Assembly: GCA_902492855.1 (NCBI GenBank)
Contig: CABUMU010000050.1
Location: 1 to 13,515, forward strand
Reading direction: 5' to 3'
Length of the DNA stretch: 13,515 bases
Source of the DNA: an uncultured Collinsella sp.
GTDB lineage: Bacteria > Actinomycetota > Coriobacteriia > Coriobacteriales > Coriobacteriaceae
In this document: positions 7,117-13,515 of the stretch, one piece after another
Numbering within the stretch: position 1 is the first letter of the stretch
Layout of the letters: the number at the start of each line of letters is the position of its first letter
Made by a program: the position numbers and the translations under genes
The notes under the pieces: model-generated
What the model saw: the letters and a program-made list of their open reading frames with translations, nothing else
What the model was told of the DNA's origin: nothing
Databases searched by the model: none

Positions 7117-8460
7117 ATGTTCGACAAAGTGCTCATCGCCAACCGCGGCGAGGTCGCGGTCCGTGTTATCCGCGCGTGCCGCGATATGGGCATCAAGACC
7201 GTCGCCGTTTACTCCACGGCCGATGCGGACGCGCTGCACGTGCAGCTTGCCGACGAGGCGTATTGCATCGGTGGCCCGCGTCTTGCCGAGAGCTACCTCA
7301 ACGACGATGCCGTGCTCACCTGTGCCGTAAAGTCGGGAGCTAAGGCAATTCATCCCGGCTATGGCTTTTTCTCCGAGAAGGCGAGCTTCGTGCGCGACTG
7401 CGACAAGTATGGCCTGGCGTTTGTCGGTCCTTCGGCCGAGGTGATCGACAGCATGGGCGACAAGGATGCCGCACGTCGAACGGCTGCCGCGGCGGGCGTG
7501 CCCATCGTGCCGGGCTGCGATTTGCTCAAAAGTCCCGAGGAGGCGACGGCCGAGGCCGAGCGCATCGGCTGCCCCGTGCTCATCAAAGCGCGTGCAGGTG
7601 GCGGCGGTCGCGGCATTCGCAAGGTCGAGCGCGTGGAAGACGCGGCAAAGGCCTTTATTGAAGCACGTGCCGAGGGCGAGGCCGTTTTTGGCGACGGCGA
7701 GTGCTACATGGAGAAGTTCGTCGCGCCGGCGCACCACGTTGAGGTGCAGATTATGGCCGATAAGCAGGGCCATGTGTTTTCGCTCGGCGAGCGCGAGTGC
7801 TCGGTGCAGCGTCGCAACCAAAAGCTGATCGAGGAGAGCCCCGCGCCGTGCCTCGACGGACACGACGACATTCGTGCTCGCATGCACAAGGCAGCGCGTG
7901 ACTTGGCTCGTGCCGTCGGCTACGAAGGAGCCGGGACCATCGAGTTCCTGTACTCGGACGACGGCAATTTCTACTTTATGGAAATGAACACGCGCTTGCA
8001 GGTGGAGCATCCGGTTACGGAGTTTGTGACCGATACCGACTTGGTCAAGTGGCAGCTGCGCGTGGCAGCCGGCCAGCCTCTGCCCTTTGAGCAGGAGGAC
8101 ATGCCGGTCCGCAACCACGCCATGGAGTGCCGCATCAATGCCGAAACGCCGGACTTTCTGCCGTCATGCGGAACGGTCACCGCGTTGCGTGTACCGGGTG
8201 GTCCGCGCGTGCGCTGGGATTCGGCCATGTTCACCGGTGCGACAGTTCCGCCGTACTACGACTCCATGCTCGGCAAGCTCATCGTGTGTGCGCCCACGCG
8301 TGACGGCGCCATTCGCAAGATGCGCTCGGCCCTAGGCGAGCTCGTGATTGAGGGCGTGAGCGAAAACAGCGAGCTTCAGCTCGACGTGCTGGCAAACGAC
8401 GAGTTCTTGTCGGGCATGTATCACACCGATCTGATGGGGCATCTCTATGCTGATGAATAG
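7117..8460 (+). CDS. accC: Biotin carboxylase subunit of acetyl-CoA carboxylase (AccC)
   Basis: A 447-residue ATP-grasp enzyme that carboxylates the biotin on AccB using bicarbonate and ATP. It shows the N-terminal LIANRGEVAVRVIRA, the ATP-binding glycine loop from Lys157 (KARAGGGGRGIRK), and the catalytic EMNTRLQVEHPVTE, where Glu289, Asn291 and Arg293 align with E. coli Glu288, Asn290 and Arg292. The length is standard (E. coli 449). AAGGAAGG (7106-7113) precedes the ATG by 3 nt and overlaps the fabZ stop. The 3' end overlaps accDA by up to 14 nt, so the carboxylase and carboxyltransferase are probably made in linked amounts. Confidence 0.97.
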   Translation: MFDKVLIANRGEVAVRVIRACRDMGIKTVAVYSTADADALHVQLADEAYCIGGPRLAESYLNDDAVLTCAVKSGAKAIHPGYGFFSEKASFVRDCDKYGLAFVGPSAEVIDSMGDKDAARRTAAAAGVPIVPGCDLLKSPEEATAEAERIGCPVLIKARAGGGGRGIRKVERVEDAAKAFIEARAEGEAVFGDGECYMEKFVAPAHHVEVQIMADKQGHVFSLGERECSVQRRNQKLIEESPAPCLDGHDDIRARMHKAARDLARAVGYEGAGTIEFLYSDDGNFYFMEMNTRLQVEHPVTEFVTDTDLVKWQLRVAAGQPLPFEQEDMPVRNHAMECRINAETPDFLPSCGTVTALRVPGGPRVRWDSAMFTGATVPPYYDSMLGKLIVCAPTRDGAIRKMRSALGELVIEGVSENSELQLDVLANDEFLSGMYHTDLMGHLYADE

Positions 8461-10171
8461 AAAAGCGAAGACGGTCAATGTCCTTGAGGGGCCGATAACC
8501 GAGTCGTGCGCCGAGTTTCCCGCGCGCCACGTGTTTATCAAGTGCCCGGAGTGCCGCCGTGTGATCGATGAGGCACGCCTACACGACAACCTCGAGGTCT
8601 GCCCTCGTTGCGGCAAACACTTTCGCGTGAGCGGTCGCGCGCGCATGCGCATGACGGTCGACGAGGGCACGTTTGAGGAATGGGATGCCAATCTGGCGTC
8701 GGAGGACTTCCTCTCGTTTCCCGGCTATGCCGATAAGCTCAAGAGCGTGAGCGAGCGTTCAGGCGAGCGCGATGCCGTTGCGTGCGGCAGGGGCAAAATC
8801 TGCGGTTGCGATACCGCGCTCTTCTTTATGGACGCCAACTTTATGATGGGCTCGATGGGGTCCGTGGTGGGCGAGAAGATCTGTCGCGCATTTGAGCGTG
8901 CGACCGAGCTGGGATTGCCAGTTGTCGGCTTTACCGTTTCGGGCGGTGCGCGCATGCAAGAGGGCGTGACCTCGCTTATGCAGATGGCCAAGATTTCTGC
9001 GGCGGTTAGGCGCCACAGCGAGGCGGGCGGCCTGTATATCACGGTGCTCACTGACCCCACGACCGGAGGCGTAACCGCGAGTTTTGCCATGGAGGGGGAC
9101 ATTATCCTGGCCGAGCCCGATGCCCTGACGGCATTTGCCGGCCCGCGCGTGATCGAGCAGAACATGCACAAGCGCCTGCCCAAGGGATTCCAGCGCTCCG
9201 AGTTTTTGCTGGAGCACGGCTTTTGCGATGCCGTTGTTCCGCGCGGCGAGATTGCGCTCACGGTGGGCGAGCTGCTGGCGCTGCACGAGGGGCATGCGCC
9301 CGGCCTGGGGGCACCGCATGAGATCGTGCATACGGGTCGCCGCGGCAAAAAGCTGGGACACTTGTTCAAGCGCTCGACGGCACCAAAAACCGCGCTCGAG
9401 ATTGTCAAGCAGACCCGCTCGGCAGATCGCGCCACGGCGGGTGAGATGATCTCGCTGGGCCTGGATGGATTTGTGGAGCTGCACGGCGACCGCTACTTTG
9501 GCGACGACGCCGCCGTGGTGGGTGGCATTGGCTGGAAAGACGGACGTCCTGTGACGGTTATCGCCATCGAGCGCGGCACCACGACCAAAGAGCGCATGCG
9601 TCGCAACTTTGGTATGGCACATCCCGAGGGCTACCGCAAAGCGCGTCGCCTTATGCGCCAGGCCGAAAAGTTTGGTCGACCGGTTCTGTGCCTGGTCGAT
9701 ACTTCGGGCGCGTTTTGCGGCATCGGTGCCGAGGAGCGCGGCCAGGGCGAGGCGATTGCCCGGAATCTCATGGAGATGAGCGGCCTTAAGACGCCGATTG
9801 TCTCGGTGGTGACAGGCGAGGGCGGCTCTGGTGGCGCGTTGGCGCTGTCCGTGGCCGACCGCATCCTGATGCTCTCGAGCTCGGCCTATTCGGTCGTGAG
9901 CCCCGAGGCCTGTGCGTCGATTCTGTGGAAGGATACCGAGCGCGCGAATGAGGCCGCCGAGGCGCTTAAGCTCACGGCCCCCGATTTGTTGGCGCTCGGC
10001 ATCATCGACGGCATTGTTGACGATAAGGGCCTGTCGCATGAGGAGATCGCCGGTGCCGTCATGTCCTCGGCATTTGATGCCTTCGATGCGCTTGGGCAGC
10101 TCGACGACGCGACCCTCACAAACCTCCGCTACGAAAAGTACCGCGCAATCGGTCAGTACCGCACGATGTGA
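8447..10171 (+). CDS. accDA: Acetyl-CoA carboxylase carboxyltransferase, fused beta-alpha subunits (AccDA)
   Basis: A 574-residue fusion in the order AccD-AccA, which transfers the carboxyl group from AccB biotin to acetyl-CoA to give malonyl-CoA. The AccD half (about 1-295) has a four-cysteine zinc ribbon (Cys33, Cys36, Cys52, Cys55; CX2C-X15-CX2C) and SGGARMQEG at 165-173. The AccA half starts near residue 310 and has ELHGDR, the GxGAEERGQGEA stretch and GEGGSGG at 457-463. The joint is one continuous frame with no stop, so this is a real fusion and not two genes. ATG 8447 overlaps accC; ATG 8453 is an alternative and the ribosome binding site (GGGG, 8436-8439) is weak. E. coli and S. pneumoniae keep these as two separate proteins. 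Confidence 0.95.
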   Translation: MLMNRKAKTVNVLEGPITESCAEFPARHVFIKCPECRRVIDEARLHDNLEVCPRCGKHFRVSGRARMRMTVDEGTFEEWDANLASEDFLSFPGYADKLKSVSERSGERDAVACGRGKICGCDTALFFMDANFMMGSMGSVVGEKICRAFERATELGLPVVGFTVSGGARMQEGVTSLMQMAKISAAVRRHSEAGGLYITVLTDPTTGGVTASFAMEGDIILAEPDALTAFAGPRVIEQNMHKRLPKGFQRSEFLLEHGFCDAVVPRGEIALTVGELLALHEGHAPGLGAPHEIVHTGRRGKKLGHLFKRSTAPKTALEIVKQTRSADRATAGEMISLGLDGFVELHGDRYFGDDAAVVGGIGWKDGRPVTVIAIERGTTTKERMRRNFGMAHPEGYRKARRLMRQAEKFGRPVLCLVDTSGAFCGIGAEERGQGEAIARNLMEMSGLKTPIVSVVTGEGGSGGALALSVADRILMLSSSAYSVVSPEACASILWKDTERANEAAEALKLTAPDLLALGIIDGIVDDKGLSHEEIAGAVMSSAFDAFDALGQLDDATLTNLRYEKYRAIGQYRTM

Positions 10172-10187
10172 CAAAGGGACAGCCCGC

Positions 10188-11426
10188 ATGTCATATTGGG
10201 AAAGGCGTTCCATGCTACAAGTTTCTAACACCTCGTTTACAACGTCGGTTTCATCAAACGCCATGGCCGTGGTCGATTATCTGTCCAAAAGCATGATGTC
10301 GGCGCTGCCGTTTATTGTCTGCGCGGCGTTGTTCCGCACCGTCGCCGTCATTATGGGCGAAGGCATGCTGGGCCTGTGGTCTGCCGATTCCGAAATCTAT
10401 CGCCTGTTCTACAGTTGGCTCTATAACGCCGGCTACTACTTTTTGCCCATCTATCTTGGTTGGGCGGCCGCCCGCCAGCTCGGTTGCTCGGAGCAGCTGG
10501 GTATGATGCTGGGCGGCGTATTGATTGCGCCCGATCTGCTCAAGCTCGTCGATGCCGCATCGACGACGGGGGCATCGATGACTTCCGTGTATGGTCTGCT
10601 TCCCGCGCCGGTCAACGATTACACGACGACTGTTATTCCAGTTCTCCTTTCGGTGCCTGTGCTATGGCGAGTGGAGTGTTTCTTTCAGCGCGTTATCCCT
10701 AGGGCCGTGGCGTTTTCGTTTGTTCCGTTTGCGACCATGCTTGTCATGGTTCCGGTTTCGCTGTGTATTACGGCACCGGCGGGCAGCTATCTGGGCATGC
10801 TGTTGGGCCAGCTTATGTTTATGCTTGGCAATTCCGGTGGCATCGTGTCGCTGCTCACGCTCATGGGGCTTGCTGCGGGCTGGGAGTTCCTAAAGATTGC
10901 CGGCGTCAGCAACGTTGTCCTATCGCTCGCCTATGCGCAGTTTATGAGTGTGGGAACGGATTCGTGCATCCTGATCGCCGCGACGATGGCAACGTTCGCC
11001 GTTTGGGGCATGCCCTTTGGCGCGTCGCTTCGCGTTGCGGATAAGGACGAGAAGGCGCTCATGCTGGGCTATTCAATCTCGGGTGTTCTTGGCGGCGTAA
11101 GCGAGCCGGCGCTGTACGGTTGCGGCTTTAAATATGGCAGGTGCCTGACGTGCATGGCCATTGGCGGCGCCGTCGGAGGCCTTGTTGCGGCCGTGGGCCA
11201 CGTTACGGCCTATACCATCGGCATGACGAATGTCCTTATGGTCATTGGCTTTGCCACGGGCGGCATCTCGAACCTGCTGTGGTGCTGCGCTGCCGGCGGT
11301 GTGGCATTTGCGGTGTCTGCGGCGCTGAGCTACTGCTTTGGCGTGGTGCCGGCGAAGGGACAGACGACGGGGGACGGAGCCGATTCACCCGAAACCTCGA
11401 AGAGCGTGGCCGAAGTAAGCGCGTAA
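10188..11426 (+). CDS. Orphan PTS EIIC membrane component, glucose/beta-glucoside family
   Basis: A 412-residue, very hydrophobic protein with roughly ten membrane segments. The motif GVSEPALYG (303-311) matches the G-(I/V)-(T/S)-EPA-(I/L)-YG signature of the Glc/Bgl family of sugar phosphotransferase EIIC channels, and NDYTTTVIPVLLSV resembles the family's NYSS-VIPII segment. No EIIB domain (no phospho-cysteine motif before the channel) and no EIIA domain are attached; the C-terminus is a short polar tail of about 25 residues. It would need EIIA and EIIB partners from elsewhere, or may do something else; the substrate cannot be read. It begins 16 nt after accDA with AAAGGGA (10173-10179); ATG 10212 with GAAAGG is an alternative start. 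It is apparently the last gene of the fab transcript. Confidence 0.8.
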   Translation: MSYWERRSMLQVSNTSFTTSVSSNAMAVVDYLSKSMMSALPFIVCAALFRTVAVIMGEGMLGLWSADSEIYRLFYSWLYNAGYYFLPIYLGWAAARQLGCSEQLGMMLGGVLIAPDLLKLVDAASTTGASMTSVYGLLPAPVNDYTTTVIPVLLSVPVLWRVECFFQRVIPRAVAFSFVPFATMLVMVPVSLCITAPAGSYLGMLLGQLMFMLGNSGGIVSLLTLMGLAAGWEFLKIAGVSNVVLSLAYAQFMSVGTDSCILIAATMATFAVWGMPFGASLRVADKDEKALMLGYSISGVLGGVSEPALYGCGFKYGRCLTCMAIGGAVGGLVAAVGHVTAYTIGMTNVLMVIGFATGGISNLLWCCAAGGVAFAVSAALSYCFGVVPAKGQTTGDGADSPETSKSVAEVSA

Positions 11427-11464
11427 ACCTGTGCGACACAAGGACGATTCCTTTGCCATATTCC

Positions 11465-11497
11465 AAGGCCGTGGCCCGTGTGGGTTGCGGCCTTTTT
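11465..11497 (+). terminator. Intrinsic terminator after the EIIC gene (end of fab/acc operon)
   Basis: The perfect arms AAGGCCG (11465-11471) and CGGCCTT (11488-11494) are followed by a T-run (TTTTT at 11493-11497, the first two shared with the arm). The loop is 16 nt. It lies 38 nt after the EIIC stop codon, so EIIC is placed inside the fab transcript and the CDF gene outside it. Confidence 0.8.
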
Positions 11498-11523
11498 GTA
11501 TCTGGGGGACAAAGTGGCTACAC

Positions 11524-11529
11524 TACAAT
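11524..11529 (+). promoter_or_regulatory. Candidate -10 element for the CDF gene
   Basis: TACAAT matches the -10 consensus at five of six positions and lies just downstream of the terminator, so transcription would begin near 11536. No good -35 hexamer is found at normal spacing. An alternative AT-rich stretch, TATATA (11546-11551), is close by. A promoter somewhere in 11498-11560 is expected because the previous unit is terminated. Confidence 0.35.
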
Positions 11530-11576
11530 CCGTTTGAGCAATAGATATATAGGTAGTACCGTGGGGGCGGATGTAG

Positions 11577-12709
11577 ATGGTCGAGTGGATTGTTAAGCGT
11601 GCGCAGGGCGACCGTGCGCGCGTGGGCACGTTGACGGGCGTGGTGTGTATTCTCGCCAATGTGGCACTATGCGCTGCGAAGGGCGTAATTGGCGTGCTGT
11701 CGGGATCGGTTTCGATTGTGGCGGATGCCATGAACAACCTGTCCGATGCAAGCTCGAATATCGTGAGCGTGCTGGGCTTTAAGCTGGCGAGCAAGCCGGC
11801 CGACCCCGAGCATCCTTACGGCCACGGTCGCTACGAGTATCTCTCGGGTTTGGTCGTGGCGGCGCTCGTGCTGCTTATTGGCATCGAACTGGTGAAGTCC
11901 TCGGTGGAGCGTATTGTCAACCCGGAGCCTGTCGAGTTCTCGCTTGCCCTGGTGGCAGTTCTAGTGCTTTCGATGGTCGTAAAGCTCTGGATGGCGGTCC
12001 TCAACCAAAAGCTCGGCGATCGCATTGAGTCCGAGACGCTGCATGCGACCGCGCAGGATTCCAAGAACGATGTCCTTGCCACAGGCGCCGTGCTGGCATG
12101 TGCGATTGTTTCGCAGGTGACGCACATCAATCTTGACGCATGGGTTGGCCTTGCCGTTGGCGCCTATATTGGCTGGAGCGGCCTTGAACTTATTCAAGAT
12201 ACGGTGAGCCCGCTTTTGGGCCAGTCACCCGATCCTAAGCTGGTCAAGCACATTCGAGACAAGATCATGAGCTATCCCGGCGTTTTGGGCGTTCACGATT
12301 TGATGGTTCACGACTACGGCCCGGGCAGGAAGTTTGCAAGTGCGCACGCCGAGATGGCGGCCGAGGCCAGCCCGATAACATCGAGCAGTCGTTTAGGGAC
12401 GAAGACGGCATGATCGTCACGCTTCACTACGATCCCATCGTGACCGATGACCCCAAGGTGGCGAGCATGCGCTTGCGCATTCACGCCATGGCTCAGGAGA
12501 TCGATAACCGCCTCTCGATTCATGACCTACGCTGTGTGCCGGGTCCTACGCACACCAACGTGATCTTTGACTGCGTGCGTCCCTCGGATCTGCAGATGAG
12601 TGCCGAAGACTTAAAGCACGCGCTGGCGAAACGTGTCGAATCCGAATATCCCAAGTCGATTGCCAAGATCACGATCGACGAAGACTATGTAGGCCATACC
12701 CACGAGTAG
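11577..12709 (+). pseudogene. Cation diffusion facilitator, possible Mn2+ exporter, frameshifted
   Basis: The first frame (11577-12413) encodes six likely membrane helices and the start of the cytoplasmic domain, including ADAMNNLSD, HPYGHGRYEYLSG and HDYGPGRKFAS. Near 12369-12374 the homology moves to another frame, which continues DNIEQSF-RDEDGM and runs to 12709 (LHYDPIVTDD, IHDLRCVPGPTHTN). Rejoining needs 1 nt (mod 3); compared with my recollection of homologues about seven residues with a conserved His-Asp are missing, so a deletion of about 22 nt is likely. The transport-site quartet reads Asn53, Asp57, Asp161, Asp165, a pattern I associate with Mn2+ exporters such as streptococcal MntE. 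The first frame ends TGA overlapping an ATG (ATGA, 12410-12413). The start is weakly supported by a GGGGGCGG stretch. A sequencing or assembly error is possible. Confidence 0.8.
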
Positions 12710-12748
12710 AGCCGCGCCGATAAAGCTAGTTATATAGAAGGGGAGAGC

Positions 12749-13369
12749 ATGAAGCGTCTATATCTACTCCGCCACGGCCAGACAGAATTCAACGTTAAAA
12801 AGCTCGTCCAGGGTCGCTGCGATTCACCGCTCACCGATCTGGGCCGTCATCAGGCACAGACAGCAGCCGCATGGCTAAAGGCCCACGGCGTTGTCCCCGA
12901 CAAAGTAGTCTCGTCGCCTTTGGGTCGAGCCATGGACACAGCTCAGCTCGTCGCAACCGAACTCCTCGGCGCAGACGCAGCAGCCGAGCCCTGCAAAGGC
13001 ATCATCGAGCGCTGCTACGGCACCTTCGAGGAAGGCCCGCACGACGCGCTGCCCACCGACGTCTGGGATCCGGGCGAGGACCTGGTCCCCTTCGGAGGAG
13101 AAGGAAGCCGCGCGCTGCAAGAGCGCATGGTAGACACCCTCACCAATCTCATGGGCGCCGAGGGCATAGAAACCCTCCTAGCAGTAAGCCACGGCAGCGC
13201 CAGTCGCCAATTCATCAAGGCTGCAGCCCCAGAGGGCTTCGAGCTCCCAGCAAAACTCCCCAACTGCGCCATCATGGTCTTCGATTTTGACGATACGCGA
13301 GAAGAGGACGATACGCCCCAATGCAAGTTCACCTTGCAACAAATTGTGGATCCCCAACAAAGTAATTAG
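12749..13369 (+). CDS. Histidine phosphatase family protein (phosphoglycerate-mutase-like)
   Basis: A 206-residue member of the histidine phosphatase superfamily. The N-terminal LLRHGQTEFN carries the phosphorylated His9, with Arg8, Arg58-like SSPLGRAMDTA, the probable acid Glu87 in IIERCYGTFE and the second catalytic His148 in VSHGSAS. At this length it fits the broad-specificity phosphatase / cofactor-dependent mutase-like group better than true glycolytic mutase (about 230-250 residues); the substrate is not predictable. A strong ribosome binding site, GAAGGGGAGA (12737-12746), precedes the ATG, and the gene lies 39 nt after the CDF remnant, so it may share its transcript. Codon choice differs: 10 of 22 alanines use GCA, far more than in the fab genes. 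Confidence 0.88.
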   Translation: MKRLYLLRHGQTEFNVKKLVQGRCDSPLTDLGRHQAQTAAAWLKAHGVVPDKVVSSPLGRAMDTAQLVATELLGADAAAEPCKGIIERCYGTFEEGPHDALPTDVWDPGEDLVPFGGEGSRALQERMVDTLTNLMGAEGIETLLAVSHGSASRQFIKAAAPEGFELPAKLPNCAIMVFDFDDTREEDDTPQCKFTLQQIVDPQQSN

Positions 13370-13415
13370 CTGAGCGAGCAGAGTTAAGCAGACATCAACG
13401 TGTCGTCTCCCGAGC

Positions 13416-13443
13416 TTGGCAGAGGGGCGGCGAAATATATTAA
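13416..13443 (+). promoter_or_regulatory. Promoter-like pair near the right edge
   Basis: TTGGCA (13416-13421) matches the -35 consensus at five of six positions, and 16 bp later TATTAA (13438-13443), overlapped by TATATT (13436-13441), could be the -10. Transcription would begin about 13450, directly before a structured stretch. There is no gene after it in the window, so its target is unknown. Confidence 0.35.
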
Positions 13444-13453
13444 GTTTGTCGCG

Positions 13454-13506
13454 AGTTCCGCACGCAAAGGAAAGCACTTAATGTGCTTTCCGTCTTGCGC
13501 AGGACT
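13454..13506. other. Extended stem-loop at the right edge
   Basis: A perfect 9-bp stem, GGAAAGCAC (13469-13477) with GTGCTTTCC (13483-13491), encloses a 5-nt loop. Outside it CGCAA (13463-13467) can pair with TTGCG (13495-13499), and AGTTCC (13454-13459) with GGACT (13502-13506) leaving one bulged base. No T-run follows on the plus strand and only a TTT on the minus strand, so it is not a standard terminator. It could be a leader structure, a small RNA or an intergenic repeat; it may continue beyond the window. Confidence 0.6.
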
Positions 13507-13515
13507 GTAGAGCAG

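Noticed and set aside
6712..8118. 468-residue minus-strand open frame across fabZ and accC
   Set aside because: It is an antisense shadow of two catalytically complete genes with no domain of its own; the 416-residue frame at 5266-6516 and the 368-residue frame at 2360-3466 are rejected for the same reason.
9912..10187. Open frame upstream of the EIIC protein that would add 92 residues inside accDA
   Set aside because: It lies out of frame in the AccA coding region, is arginine- and serine-rich with no EIIB character, and a ribosome binding site supports ATG 10188.
8759..10264. 501-residue minus-strand open frame across accDA
   Set aside because: It is the antisense shadow of a certain gene in GC-rich DNA, is rich in His, Arg and Ala, and has no recognisable domain.
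12360..12413. Programmed ribosomal frameshift in the CDF gene
   Set aside because: No slippery heptamer is visible at the junction, and conserved residues appear to be missing, which fits a deletion better than recoding.

Overview
The window is GC-rich bacterial chromosome and looks like a member of the Actinomycetota class Coriobacteriia, most likely Collinsella or a close relative. This rests on the protein sequences, the codon use (mostly G/C-ending), the fused acetyl-CoA carboxylase carboxyltransferase and the overall layout; no rRNA or other marker gene is present to prove it.

Layout. (1) Positions 43-819, minus strand: birA, a biotin protein ligase without a DNA-binding domain. (2) Positions 820-995: divergent control region with an imperfect palindrome and a pair of 18-bp direct repeats directly before fabH. 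(3) Positions 996-10171, plus strand: an apparently complete type II fatty acid synthesis operon in the order fabH-acpP-fabK-fabD-fabG-fabF-accB-fabZ-accC-accDA. Gaps are 2-51 nt and two gene pairs overlap. (4) Positions 10188-11426: an orphan PTS EIIC membrane protein 16 nt after accDA, followed by an intrinsic terminator at 11465-11497 that probably ends the operon. (5) Positions 11577-12709: a cation diffusion facilitator (possible Mn2+ exporter) broken by a frameshift near 12370. (6) Positions 12749-13369: a histidine-phosphatase / phosphoglycerate-mutase-like protein. (7) Positions 13370-13515: no gene, but a promoter-like pair and a strong stem-loop that may extend past the window.

How the genes work together. 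AccB is biotinylated on Lys124 by the divergently encoded BirA. AccC carboxylates that biotin and AccDA passes the carboxyl group to acetyl-CoA to give malonyl-CoA. FabD moves malonyl onto AcpP, FabH primes the chain, FabF elongates, and FabG, FabZ and FabK complete each reduction-dehydration-reduction cycle. Every catalytic residue I checked in these enzymes is present. FabK is the only enoyl reductase seen. The gene order is that of the Streptococcus fab cluster, but the regulator fabT and isomerase fabM that precede fabH there are absent here, accD and accA are fused, and birA occupies the divergent position.

Most of the window is well-understood core metabolism. The parts that deserve a second look are the repeat pair before fabH, the orphan EIIC at the operon end, the CDF frameshift with its ATGA overlap, and the structured element at the right edge.
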